Source: Ophiothrix spiculata
Taxonomy: Eukaryota > Echinodermata > Ophiuroidea > Amphilepidida > Ophiotrichidae
DNA length: 27,710 bases
Assembly (NCBI GenBank): GCA_000969725.1
Contig: JXSR01S034247.1
Strand: one strand, 5' to 3'
The notes under the pieces are model-generated. The model searched no databases, was not told the origin of the DNA, and saw only the letters and a program-made list of their open reading frames with translations. This document shows positions 1 to 10,515 of the stretch, piece after piece. Numbering within the stretch: the first letter of the stretch is position 1; each line of letters opens with the position of its first letter. The position numbers and the translations under genes are program-made.

Positions 1-646
1 AGAAAGGATCAAATTTGAGGAGAATTTGGATCAAAATTGATCCGGAAAAGGGTAAGCTCATATTTGATACTTTATTGGATAAATTTGATCCTTTTCTTTT
101 TAAGAGTGTAAAGTACCTAGCTAATGATGTTTTTAGATATTTTAATTGTACTGGAATTCAGTTCAGTTTTTTAAACAAGCTTTTCAAAATGCTGTACAAG
201 TAACGTTTCCTGCTAATATTGGTCGACTACACTTTACAAAATGTGATTTTGAAATGCTGATACAAAAATGACGTTTGAATCAACATTACCTATATGTTTT
301 GCGGCTAAACTTGAATTACGAGCTACGTAAAATTAAGGATATTTCAAGCAGTGTACTTAAATTGTTGCATGTGTTCATCTTGTTTTGTGGGTTTTATGCG
401 GCAGCCCAACACTCTTCCATGTATTTGCCTACATTAACGATATGCTTCACTTTGTGGCCAAAAATATATGAAGTGACCCTCCCATTATTATTCTAATTAA
501 CATAAATAAACATTTTGAGTTAATAACCGAACAATTCAGAATGAATTTGTACTTAAATACTGGCAATAAGAGTCATTTTTTAACAATTGATATTTGATGA
601 CCGCTTTTTTATGTTAATTATGTAAATATGTCAATTTGTCATTTTC
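1..646. other. Gene-free AT-rich DNA
   Basis: Only short ORFs (62 and 73 codons) occur, with no recognisable protein, codon pattern or splice context. The first 91 bases hold a loose inverted repeat: GGATCAAATTT at 6-16 is complementary to AAATTTGATCC at 81-91, with another GATCAAAATTGATC palindrome between them. This may be a small foldback. I see no gene. Confidence 0.6.
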
Positions 647-647
647 A

Positions 648-670
648 TTTTTTTTTTTTTGGGGGGGGGG
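648..670. repeat. T13-G10 homopolymer junction
   Basis: Thirteen T (648-660) run straight into ten G (661-670). It is a low-complexity tract, either natural or partly an assembly artefact, since homopolymer lengths are unreliable. Confidence 0.9.
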
Positions 671-725
671 CATTTTTGATGTATTGTATTTAGGACAAGA
701 GCTACAAAATATAATTTCATCTCCA

Positions 726-981
726 TAAGGCCGAAACAACAGTCGGCCTCCAAACAAAATTTTCGCTACCAAACATTTGGTCGTGACGTCAAAATGACGA
801 GTGACTCAATAAAAAATTAAACACAACAAATAAAATTTCGCACTAGATCGCACATGTTATTGAATTGCCATATAATGTACATTGGACCATATATGTTTGT
901 TACCCGTTCATACTTAAAATTCGATAGCAAATATTTGGTGACGTCACGACCAAATGTTTGGTAGGGAAAATTTCGGCCTAA
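726..981. mobile_element. PIF/Harbinger-like MITE, copy 1 (TAA target duplication)
   Basis: The element spans 729-978 (250 bp) and is flanked by TAA at 726-728 and 979-981. The left end begins GGCCGAAACAACAGTCGGCC. The right end, reverse-complemented, begins GGCCGAAATTTTCCCTACC. Both ends then share CTACCAAACATTTGGTCGTG followed by ACGTCA. The right arm lacks about 20 bp that the left arm carries just inside the tip, so the terminal inverted repeats are unequal. There is no transposase ORF, so it is non-autonomous. TWA target duplications are typical of PIF/Harbinger transposons (established knowledge); assignment to that superfamily is inference. A second copy lies at 16106-16386. Confidence 0.8.
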
Positions 982-1009
982 CCATTTTTGGAATATTGGT
1001 CTATATATA

Positions 1010-2084
1010 CAGTGTGTGCCAATAAAAACGAACGAATTTTTGTGAGAGAATTAGGCTACATGTAATAAAAACAATTATCAAATACTATTGTACATAATCT
1101 CAGCTTCAAACAGCTTTTTGTTTCGTAAAATTTGAACGTTTATTCTGAAGTTATTACAAGTTCTGTGAAGCCCTTAAAAATTGGGTTGGTCTGATTTCTT
1201 GATCTCAATTCCATGATCAATTACCAAAAGTAGGTGGCAATCAAAATATATAATGACAAGTTACTTCATCTCCAGATGAAAACTTCTATCGCTTACTTGC
1301 AATTTTTGTTTAGTGTTATATCAAAAGCACATTGAAAGTATCAAATCAAGCCAAACAGGATGTCAGAATAACCTTTACAATTGCAAGAAATAATAATTTC
1401 ATTGTTTTCTCTCCAAAATTTCATATTCAAAGTTTTCCCAAACCGGAATGATTAAGTCCGTTTCTGAACGTCTGACATGATGTGGACCTTGATTTTAAAA
1501 ATGTATCTTGCAATGTCTTTTTCCCTCAAAATTGCAGCTACTGCCTCCGAGTCTCGCATTTTATCTATACATTTTTATATAAGAGGTTACTACGAAAGCA
1601 CTTGAATGTTTGTTTGTTTTATTTTAGAGCTAACACTGACTGAAGTACCACAATTAAAAGCAGCAAAGCTGAGACTGCTAAATCTAAATTTCACAATAAT
1701 TATTGCTTAACATAATTCTTTCTTCAAATCGATCACCTGTTTTGTTTTCAATGAACATAATAGACCAGTAATTTTCTTTGAGCCACAAATAATTGTAAAA
1801 TTAATTTAATGGGTTAAAATCAGTTTAAAAGGGCTAATGTCTGGGATGCATAACATCCTTGCATACTTCATCCGATGAACACAAATCAGACCAGATTGAA
1901 ATTTGAGCTTCATTTTTAAAATGCTGTATCTCCGGACAGGAATATCCGAATTGAATGAAACAAAGGGCATAATAAAGGAGAGAAGCTCTATTTTAATATT
2001 ATTGACGATTTGATGAGGAAAAGGGCTTGCTAATATTTTAAATATTTTTGTTTTCAAATCTTGCGTTTATATTGGCACACCCTG
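1010..2084. mobile_element. Tc1/mariner-like non-autonomous element, TA target duplication
   Basis: The element starts CAGTGTGTGCCAATAAAAAC and ends with the complement of CAGGGTGTGCCAATATAAAC, a terminal inverted repeat of about 22 bp with two or three mismatches. It is flanked by TA at 1008-1009 and 2085-2086. The 1.07-kb interior has no recognisable transposase; the 83-codon minus-strand ORF at 1806-2057 shows no DDE-type motifs. The CAGGGTGTSCCAATA tip matches that of the larger element at 18062-19360, so both probably use the same or related transposase. TA duplication and short tips fit Tc1/mariner-type transposons. The tips are clear and the superfamily is inferred. Confidence 0.72.
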
Positions 2085-2086
2085 TA

Positions 2087-2362
2087 TTGATCCCATCTTG
2101 GACACTGGAGTGTGCAAGTCCTTGACCATTGTAGTGTTAATAAAATTTCAAACTGTAAGAATACCTCTTTTCAAATGCCATTGAAACTGAAACCTGATTG
2201 CGAATTTTTGTTTTTAGCCTAAATAAAGTTTTTTTCTTTTCTTTTAGATTTTTAGAAACCTTTTTTCCGAGGCTGAGGGGAAATCTTTTCAGTTTGCCTT
2301 TTTGGATCTACTTTTTATAAGCACCAGATCTGTTTCTTGGCCCGGCCGCCAGACACCCACGC
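2087..2362. other. Gene-free spacer with small GC-rich patch
   Basis: No coding signal. At 2143-2158, AAATTTCAAACTGTAA matches the tip of the palindromic MITE at 12814-13119, so a decayed end of that family may lie here. A GC-rich patch at about 2339-2370 (GGCCCGGCCGCC and flank) stands out from the AT-rich surroundings and abuts the start of duplication copy A. Confidence 0.5.
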
Positions 2363-4525
2363 TACGCCGCTTCACTAAAATGTTAATGATCATAGAGAAA
2401 ATAACAACATTCAACTCATTTCTATGTATAGACATCATAACGCTAAAAAAATACCGATGTGCATGAACATTTATGAAATAAAAACACCAAAACTCTTGTT
2501 TTATAAGACGTGTTTTTCTAAGCATCCCCTTGAAAATAATTGAGTCTCAGATATCACCCACATAGTTGTGATATGTGCCATGAGTAGGCATACTTAGTGT
2601 CTATGTATATTGACGTTGAGATGATAAGCAATATATACTGACTAAAACAGATTTTCTATAAGCAGATTCGCTTACTTCAGTTACACACGTAAATCTTTAT
2701 CTATTATTGTTCTGTATTAAAATCACCTTCAGTTATTTTTTGCTTTTGTGCTGAACTACATTCCATGTTTTTGTATATACCTCTCCTTAAAACTGGTTGA
2801 TTTTAAAGATTACTTAACTAGGAGATAATTGAAAATCCGCATAAACAAGAAAAATGCAATCCACTTAATCTTGATTTAATGTCGTAAATATAATGATGCA
2901 TTTACATTCTGAATATTTATATATTTGTACATTTGTTTCTTTCTGTCATTAAAATGACAAACAAATAGTGCAAAGTTGTTATGTAATTAAATTTGGTAGC
3001 ATTGTCAATTTTAGGCCAAAATATTTATATTATCATTAGAGTCTCGTCGGACATGCAAACTATACCGTAAAACAAATGCAAACAGTAGGACCACCACGTA
3101 ATAATCCTTAATTTCATAATAACAACTTCAAATGTAAAATGCATTTTATCTGTTGCTATAATAGCTAAGCTTAAACAGACTAGCGGAAAATCTCTTCCCA
3201 CCTCACGAATAACGGATTAATGGTGAAATATTGCTTATAAATGAATAACAACTAAATGCACATACATGATGAACAAGAAATTAGATTTTAAATTAGATTT
3301 TGCTGATAAGAAATGAATAGGGCAAACAAAAATTCATACTAAATTGCAATAGAAGACTCTCAGCCTAAGGCTCGAGGTTGTTTGTGTTGTTATGTGTTAT
3401 GCTGAGGTATTCTTATTCAAATCTTTTGTAGACTTCAGACTATCCTTCAGCCATATGTAAGTTTGTAACAAAATCACATACTTCCTACATGCATTATCTA
3501 AATCTACCTTGCTTTGTACAACGAAACCCTGTTTGAGTTGTGTTGCTATGAAGGCTTAAGGCAAGCATCATTTCATCGAAAATCATAAGCGTTGTATATA
3601 GTGTTTAAAATGAGAAAATATTCCCTTAAAATATATACTAATACTAAAATAAAATCTTACAAACTAAACTTTATCCCGAAAAATTAAAATATGCGTAGAT
3701 GCCTAAAATGAACAATTCGTTACGATATGTGAAATTTATAGAAAAAATATACTAACCAAGACACCTTATGCTAACTATGCTTTTCGAGCCTAGTTACCTC
3801 TAATCTTTAACACACAGTTATTTAAATAAGTTAAACCAATCCAGATTTAGATTAAATCTTATTTTTCAACTCTAATTATTCATGGAAAATTTCACAAATG
3901 TATTATATTATTGGATTAAAACGTTTTAAAATAATAGGATTGCATTACTGGATATGTAATAAAAATTAAAACTTCAATCTTGTCAGTTACAAAATTAATT
4001 TCATTACTTGGGTTCATTTCATTAATCATACCAAAATGCAATAATGTTTACATTCAAAAGCACGCTCATAAAATAAAATTGTTTTTTATTAATTGAACCT
4101 CATAAAACATTCATGGATGCAATCTGTGTTAAATCTTTACAAACGAGAGTCTATAATTACTATTTACGTTAATATGGAAAGGTTTTTTTTGAATATCAAG
4201 GTAAGCCATTGGTTTGACGAAGGTAATTTGATGCAATGGTGGGAAAAACCGACATTATAAAAAAACAGTAAAACCTAATTTACTTTCAACATGAAGATGT
4301 TTTTCTTCTAAAAGTTTTTCACTCCAAGTTCTTCAAACTGAGAAAAAATCCTTTACAAATTTAAGAATAATATTTTTAATTATTTTTTAATGATATATAA
4401 TAGCAGTTAAGTTTATCTCACGTTTCTACTATGGTGATGAAGTATTCCAGACGAAAAAAGTATAATTAGTGACGTATACTATATAGTAAGTAGAACAAAT
4501 GCTCATTGCTTTAGGCTCATTCCAT
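2363..4525 (+). repeat. Tandem segmental duplication, copy A
   Basis: This block of about 2.1 kb recurs in direct orientation at 4657-7250. Long near-identical stretches include ATGAACATTTATGAAATAAA (from about 2463) and GAGTCTATAATTACTATTT (from about 4146). The boundaries are by eye, near ACGCC at the left and AATGCTCATTG at the right. Differences are substitutions and small indels scattered throughout, so the duplication is not recent. No ORF is preserved between the copies and I recognise no gene. The repeat content is AT-rich with no transposon ends that I can see. Confidence 0.85.
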
Positions 4526-4656
4526 AGAAAATAAAACTTATTTTGACTTCAAGCAAAAAGTCAGCTTTTTTATTCAACCACATGAACAGGTTTTGCAGTC
4601 ATACATTTGTTACTTGGTATTTGGTATTTCCCAAACAGAAATGGTAAAGTTTTTGT

Positions 4657-7250
4657 ACGCCACTGGCTAGAATGTTAACGTTCATAGAGAAAGCAATAAT
4701 ATTAACCCATTTCTATGTATAGACATCATAACGCTCAAAAATATCAATATGCATGAACATTTATGAAATAAAAACACAAAAACTCTTGTTTTATAGAACG
4801 TGTTTTTCTAAGCATCCGCTTGAAAATAATTGAGTCTCAGATATCACCCACATAGTTGTGATAAGTGCCATGAGTATGATCACTTATTGTCTACGTATAT
4901 TGACGTCGAGATCATAAGCAATATATACTGACTAAAACAGATTTTCTATAAGCAGATTCACTTACTTCAGTTACAAACGTATAATAGAACACGTATAATC
5001 TTTGTCTATTATTGTTGCGTACTAAAATCACTTTCAGACATTTTTTGCTTTTGTGCTTAACCACACTCCATATTGTTGTATACCTCTCCCTAAAACTGGT
5101 TGATTTTAAACGTTAATTACTAGGATATAATTGCAAATCCGCATAAACAAGAAAAAATGTAATTCACTAAATCTTAATTTAATTTCGCAAATATAATGAT
5201 GCATTTATATTCTGAATCTTTATATATTTTAATATTTGTTTCTTTCTGTCATTATAATGACGAACAAATAGTGCAACATCGTTTTTTGTTTGATTGCATG
5301 TAATTAAATTTGGTAGCATTGTCAATTTTAGGCCAAATATTGATATTTTCATTAGATACTCGTCGGACATTCAAACCATGAAAAATTCTTTTAGAAATAA
5401 TAAGCCCTTAAGAACCATAACGTTAAAGTCCTTAACTATATATATAATAACAACTTCAAATGTTTAATCATAGATCTTTATGGTTAAATGCATTTTATAT
5501 GTTGTTATAATAGTCAAGAATCCTTTAGAAGCGGAAAATCTCTACTCGCCTCAAAAATAACGGCAAAATATTGCATATAAATGAATAAAAACTAAATGCA
5601 CATACATGATGAACAAGAAATTAGATTTTGCTGATAAGAAATGAAAAGGGGAAATAAAAATTCATTCTAAATTGCAATAGACAACTCTCACCCTAAGGTT
5701 CAAGGTTGTTTGTGTTATTAAGTCTTATGCTGGGGTATTTTTAGATCCTGATCAAATCTTTCAGACTTCAGAATATCAAGCCATATGTAAGTTTGTAACA
5801 AAATCACATATTTCCTACATGCATCATCTAAATCTACCTCGCTCTGTATAACGAAAATCTGTTTAGTTGTGTCGCTATGAAGGCTTATAGTAAGCCTCAT
5901 TTCATCGAAAATCATAAGCGTTGTATGTACTGTTTAAAATAAAGAAAATATCCCCTCAAAATTACTATTATTAAAATGAAATCTTATAAACTAAACTTTA
6001 TCCTGAAAAATTTAAATATACGGACAATTCGTTATGATACGTGAAACTTAATAAAATATTCAAATCAAGACACCGTATGCAAATTATGCTATCCGAGTCC
6101 TAGTTTAACAAACGTTTTTCAAACCTATCCAGATTTAGATTAAATCTTATTTTTGTACTCTAATTATGAGATTTATGAACAATTTCACATAATTATTATA
6201 TTGTTGGATTAAAATGTTTCAAAAAAAAAAAGAGGATTGCGTTATTGGATGTGTAATAAAAATGAAAACTTCAATTACAAGATTACTTTCATTACTTGGG
6301 TTCATTTTATTAATCATACCACAATGCAATAATGTTTACATTCAAAAGCACGCTCATAAAATAAGAGTGTTTCTGCATTAAGCCGTGTAAAGTGTGCTTT
6401 GTGGTAATTACAAAAACATATATAAATTATTAATTGAACCTCATAAAATATTCATGGATGCAATCTGTGTTAAATCTTTACAAACGAGAGTCTATAATTA
6501 CTATTTTCGTTAAAGAGTAACTGATAAATATGAAAAAGTTACTTTTTGAATGTCAAGGCAAGCGATAGGTTTGACAAAGATAATTTGACGCAATGGTGGG
6601 GAAAAACTGACCATTGTCCAAAACAGTAAAACCTAATTTACTTTCAACATAAAGGTGTGTTTCTTTCTTTTTAAAAGTTTTTTACTCCAGGTTCTTTAAT
6701 CTGAGAAACAATCCTTTCAAAATTTAAAATAATATGTATAATATTTTTTATAATATAAAAGTTATCCTCAAAAAATCTTACAATTGTCATTTAGCCGACC
6801 GGGATAATCAAAAATCAACTGAAGTTTTTTTGTTTTTGTTTTTGTTTAACAGCTGAGTTGAAAATAATTATTAGTCTGCTTATGGATTCCTGTCAAAAAA
6901 AGTTTTACAACAATAATCTCTTTTTGTGTTTGAGCTTAATGACAGCACAATTATCCTTTTCAAACATTTTACTCAAATTTCCCATTCAATCCCGCTTTTG
7001 AAATACCTTTGCATGTAATGTTCTATATTTACGCACACATTTCAATACTAGAAGAATAGAGACTTAAAGTACTTGCCACATATCGTGCATATAGGGCACA
7101 TCATAGAAATTAAAGATACATGGGTATCTATTTTGTTATATACATTTTATATATAGTGTTTAAAGTATTTGAAACGACAAATATCAATAGTGACGTATTA
7201 CTATATTGTTCGTAGAATAGAATTAATGCTCATTGTATTAGTGCTTACAT
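4657..7250 (+). repeat. Tandem segmental duplication, copy B
   Basis: This block is homologous to copy A and separated from it by about 130 bp. Copy B is longer because it carries about 400 bp at roughly 6765-7165 that copy A lacks, and about 55 bp near 6365-6420 (before TTATTAATTGAACCTC). The extra 400 bp is AT-rich and has no clear terminal repeats, so it may be an insertion in B or a deletion in A. The 65-codon minus-strand ORF at 5718-5915 is broken in copy A by a one-base difference, which argues against coding function. No gene is recognised. Confidence 0.85.
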
Positions 7251-7980
7251 AATGTTCCTGCAAATCTAGTTTCATCGAAACAAAACGTCCCTATTAGTTT
7301 CATCGAAACAATAATTTCGGAGAATCAGAATATGAAATCAAACAAACGGTAAAACGAACAGGGGCGCTATAATTTCCTGAGCAGATGCAAATTTAATGGG
7401 CCGTTAAAATAGCTTACACTAAAAGTTTATACTAATTATTTTGAGAAAAGATATACAGTAACTTCCATGTAAGTTAATTAAACGTAACATGGTGAAAAAG
7501 AGTAGTATATAGCTTCAAGGTCTTATTAAGGGAAGATTCCATACTTTTTTTAGTTTTTCCTTCTCTCTTTCATTTAAAAAAATGAAGTCTCTAGCATCTA
7601 CGGTTGGGGAATTAACTCTTTAGAAATCCGACACCAAAAATCCAAGATTGCCGCCGATTAAATATGCAAATTAGGTGATTTTTTGTTTGTTTGTAGTCTT
7701 TGTTAAAGACGCTTCGAAATATGGACTCACATGAGCGCCGTGAGGCGCTTGCCATCTGCGAGCGCTGAGCGTAGCGAAGCGTGAGGCTGAGCGAAGCGAA
7801 GTATTGCCGCTAGTTGTAGAGGGCGATATATACATTACAATATACCCTGTAATACAACGCCTTGGAGAAAGGCTAGTTTGTTTGTCTTTTTTTTTTTTCA
7901 TTTTGGTCAACCAAGTATCCTAGACACCAAATATGAAATTCATACCATCTTCAATTAAAAAAATCCCAATTTTTGGTAGA
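7251..7980. other. Gene-free spacer between the two duplications
   Basis: There is no supported gene. The stretch holds a 17-bp direct repeat, TAGTTTCATCGAAACAA (about 7266-7282 and 7294-7310), each copy containing the partial palindrome GTTTC-ATC-GAAAC. It also holds the CpG-rich patch at 7725-7805, listed separately. The minus-strand ORFs that cross it have low-complexity or unrecognised translations. Confidence 0.5.
7725..7805. repeat. CpG-rich patch with GAGCGAAGCG-type repeats
   Basis: About 80 bp of GC-rich sequence sits in AT-rich DNA. It holds the palindrome GAGCGCC-GTGA-GGCGCT, then several versions of a motif seen as GAGCGTAGCGAAGCG and GAGCGAAGCGAAG. It looks like a decayed short tandem repeat or part of a dispersed repeat. 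There is no coding signal. Confidence 0.55.
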
Positions 7981-8600
7981 GATCTTCCCTTAAATAGATT
8001 TATCATGAAAATGACAAGCGATATACGTGATGTGTCATCATTCACAGACCCTCTAGCATGTTGACAACATTCCACAATGTTAGAAAGCAATGTTAACATG
8101 AATTCAAGTAGAGAAACCCCCAAACACGTATACACAGCCACGGGCTTTTGAAAATGTTACATCATTGCACATCGATTTAAATATACTTGAAATGTGTCAT
8201 GTCAAAATTAATGGAAGGTGATACGCTATTCTGAAGCAACCTCGTAAAGTATTTTAATATGAAAACAAATAATGCTACACTAACTGGTAATTAGATACAA
8301 TTAACCTCTAGGTAGATCCCCGGTGGTAGATCATATTGATATAATATACTTATGTGTAGAGTCTCTAATAGAACGTGATACTCCATTCCAAATCAACATC
8401 TTTTAAAATATTTATGTAAACAAATGATATTTACACTTATCGTAATGAGAAATAGATACCATCAACCTCTAGGTATTATTAGGTCTAATTGATATTAGCA
8501 ATTGAAACTACCTCGATGAACTTAGTGATATCGGCCAGTTCTCTGTAATACAGGGCAGTTGGTTTATGATCTTTATACTATTGCGTGATTCAATCTAATA

Positions 8601-9092
8601 AGATTATTTCTAGTTGTAAGCAAACAACTGCGCGGTCATTATCAGGTAATATTGACTTATGATAATGATCTGCGTGAACGCAGCGCGTATGCTTTAAACT
8701 CAAAAATACGCACATGCAACGATATCGCGGAGGTCGCGTATGATCTGCGTGAACGCTGCGCGTATGCTTTAAACGCAAAAATACGCACATACATTGATAT
8801 CGCGGAGTTCGCATTTTATCGCAACGCAGAAGCAGTTCCTGAATTGATCGATGCTTTAAGCAGACCCAAAGCAACAAAATATGATTATTTTTAGTTGTAA
8901 GCAAGCAACTGCGCGGTCATTATCAGGTAACATTGACTTCTGATAATGATATGCGTGGACGCAGCGGGTATGCTTTAAACGCAAAAATACAAGCACGCAA
9001 CGATATCGCGGAGGTCGCGTTTGATCGTGTTTTATCGCAACACAGAAGCAGTTCATGAATTGATGCTTTTAGAAGACGCAAAGCAACAAACT
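8601..9092. repeat. Two CpG-rich units of stacked inverted repeats
   Basis: Unit 1 (about 8601-8881) and unit 2 (about 8882-9092) share the order: TAGTTGTAAGCAA, ACTGCGCGG, a 9-bp inverted repeat TCATTATCA/TGATAATGA (8636-8644 and 8660-8668 in unit 1), then CTGCGTGAACGCAG, then GCGTATGCTTTAAACGC, then GATATCGCGGAGGTCGCG, then GCAGACGCAAAGCAACAAA-like. Unit 1 contains an extra internal 75-bp direct duplication of the CTGCGTGAACG to GAGGTCGCG part, which keeps an 80-codon plus-strand ORF open. Copy 2 has one such unit at 23671-23870. CpG density is far above the surroundings. ORFs exist on both strands but none resembles a known protein. I take this as a repeat family of unknown function. Confidence 0.75.
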
Positions 9093-9192
9093 AATTGACA
9101 CTATGATTTCACACGTTTTTGGTCAAAATCAGTAAGAATTAAAGATAAAAACTACGGTTATTTTAATGACAATAATAATTTTCTTCTAATTC

Positions 9193-9298
9193 GGTCATTG
9201 TTATAAATCTTAGGAGTTTGTTTTAAGCCTCGGGAGCTACGCTCCCTGAGAAAAGTATCTCGGCCTAAACCAAACACCTCCGATTTTAAACAATGACC
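9193..9298. repeat. 106-bp long hairpin (foldback), copy 1
   Basis: The outer arms GGTCATTGTT (9193-9202) and AACAATGACC (9289-9298) pair perfectly. Pairing continues discontinuously inward through AAATC/GATTT, GGAG/CTCC, GTTTG/CAAAC and GCC/GGC. At the tip is a tight hairpin, CTC-GGGAGC (9229-9237), loop TAC, GCTCCC-T-GAG (9241-9250) with one bulged T. Copy 2 has the same structure at 23973-24073. It could be a tiny foldback transposon or a structured RNA; nothing decides between these. Confidence 0.7.
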
Positions 9299-10042
9299 TC
9301 AAAAAAGGTGCGCTGTTATTGTCTAAATATATGACTTGAAATAAAGAAGAATTAAAAACCACTATTGATTTCGACACTTTTTAAAAATGTCTAAGTCCGG
9401 TCCCCATACTATTATTACTATGCCTTTCTGACTTTTAATCTGACTTTATTTTCATGATTTCTTCTTAATATAAACAGGTTTCAAGATTGGACAATTTTAT
9501 TTCATTTCTAACAAGAAAATCTTTCTGATTAATTAAAGGCTTTGCATATTGATGAAACAAATAAATCAAACGGCTTCAATAGATTTCTTTTAATGCAATC
9601 GCATTGTTTAATATTTAACAAGAGATTTGTTCAAAGCAGTGACAGGTGTATTGTACTTTCGTTCCAATTCCTACTCTCCTTTTGCAATCTCGTTTATTCA
9701 AATACGTATAAGGTATTTTTGAGGTTGTAGGTTTAGAAGCTCTGCTATGATATATCCGTGAAGACAACTTCAATTACAATAACATTAATAACCTCTATAG
9801 GATAAAAAAGAAAACAAATCAAAAATAGAACTGTAAAATCGGATGGAATGTTCAATTTCATAAAGAATAAAAAGATAAAGAAATATAACGTTTATTTTAA
9901 ACGGGTTAATCAAAATGTGAAGCAAAATATATTTTCTTAAAAACTTTAATTACTGCTCCTTTTTACAAAGTTACGAGGTAAAGTAAATGTATGTGCAAAA
10001 TATTGAAATACGAGTGAATAGAGATATGCGGATAGAAATTGC

Positions 10043-10198
10043 TCATAGTTCAATTTCGATATATGTTTGGAGTTTTCTAGTATCTAATACCTTGGTGAAT
10101 CTCATAAAATTGCGTTCTTCAGGAGTTGTAAACAAACCGCTTTCAATGCTACGGAGCACAAACAACTTGACAAACACCTGGGGAATGGCCAACAGACA
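10043..10198 (-). CDS. Possible terminal exon or small ORF kept in both segmental copies
   Basis: I do not recognise this ORF. On the minus strand, 51 sense codons and a TGA run from 10198 down to 10043. The translation starts CLLAIPQVFVKLFVLRSIES and ends RKLQTYIEIEL. The equivalent frame at 24688-24843 has the same length and the same stop. The copies differ at seven codons here: three synonymous, plus I/V, L/M, R/H and G/V. About 90 bp in the middle are identical. There is no ATG at the front, but an AG lies directly before the first TGT codon in both copies (ATAAG and ATTAG), so a 3' splice site is conceivable. A stop interrupts the frame upstream in each copy. Against this, overall divergence is low, the pattern is statistically weak, and no upstream exons were found. 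Chance ORF or gene remnant remain likely. Confidence 0.22.
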   Translation of the reverse strand, partial: CLLAIPQVFVKLFVLRSIESGLFTTPEERNFMRFTKVLDTRKLQTYIEIEL

Positions 10199-10515
10199 CT
10201 TATGTTTCGTCTATAGCTAGGCATTTCCAAATGTCACGACTTGAAAAATACATATTATTTTGATAATATGTTTTTGTGAATTTTAATCTAAAAGGGTATG
10301 GAAGGAGCAGACTATTTTCAGAAATGTTATTAAGATATTAATTTGTATACAAACTGTACTAACGTAAACACTAGTCCTCCCAAAACTTCAAAAAGCTTCT
10401 CTCTACTCTTGAAAGTTTGGTGGATATATTGATTTCTCTCTAAAGAGACAAAATTAGAGCCAAGTTTTGAGAACTCAAGCATGTCAAGTATATATTTTTA
10501 ATGATCTAGAATATA

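Noticed and set aside
1806-2057. Minus-strand 83-codon ORF inside the mariner-like element
   Set aside because: No DDE/DDD transposase motif, and too short for a transposase. Probably chance.
5718-5915. Minus-strand 65-codon ORF in duplication copy B
   Set aside because: The equivalent frame in copy A is broken by a one-base difference and stops early.
8590-8904. Minus-strand 104-codon ORF and overlapping plus-strand 80-codon ORF
   Set aside because: Both are by-products of the CpG-rich tandem units, with repeated peptides and no recognisable domain. The 75-bp internal duplication keeps the frames open.
9987-10220. Plus-strand 77-codon ORF, also partly open in copy 2 (24659-24847)
   Set aside because: Copy 2 has an in-frame stop near the front, and most differences are amino-acid replacements including P/T, R/W and N/I. 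That fits a non-coding frame better than a gene.
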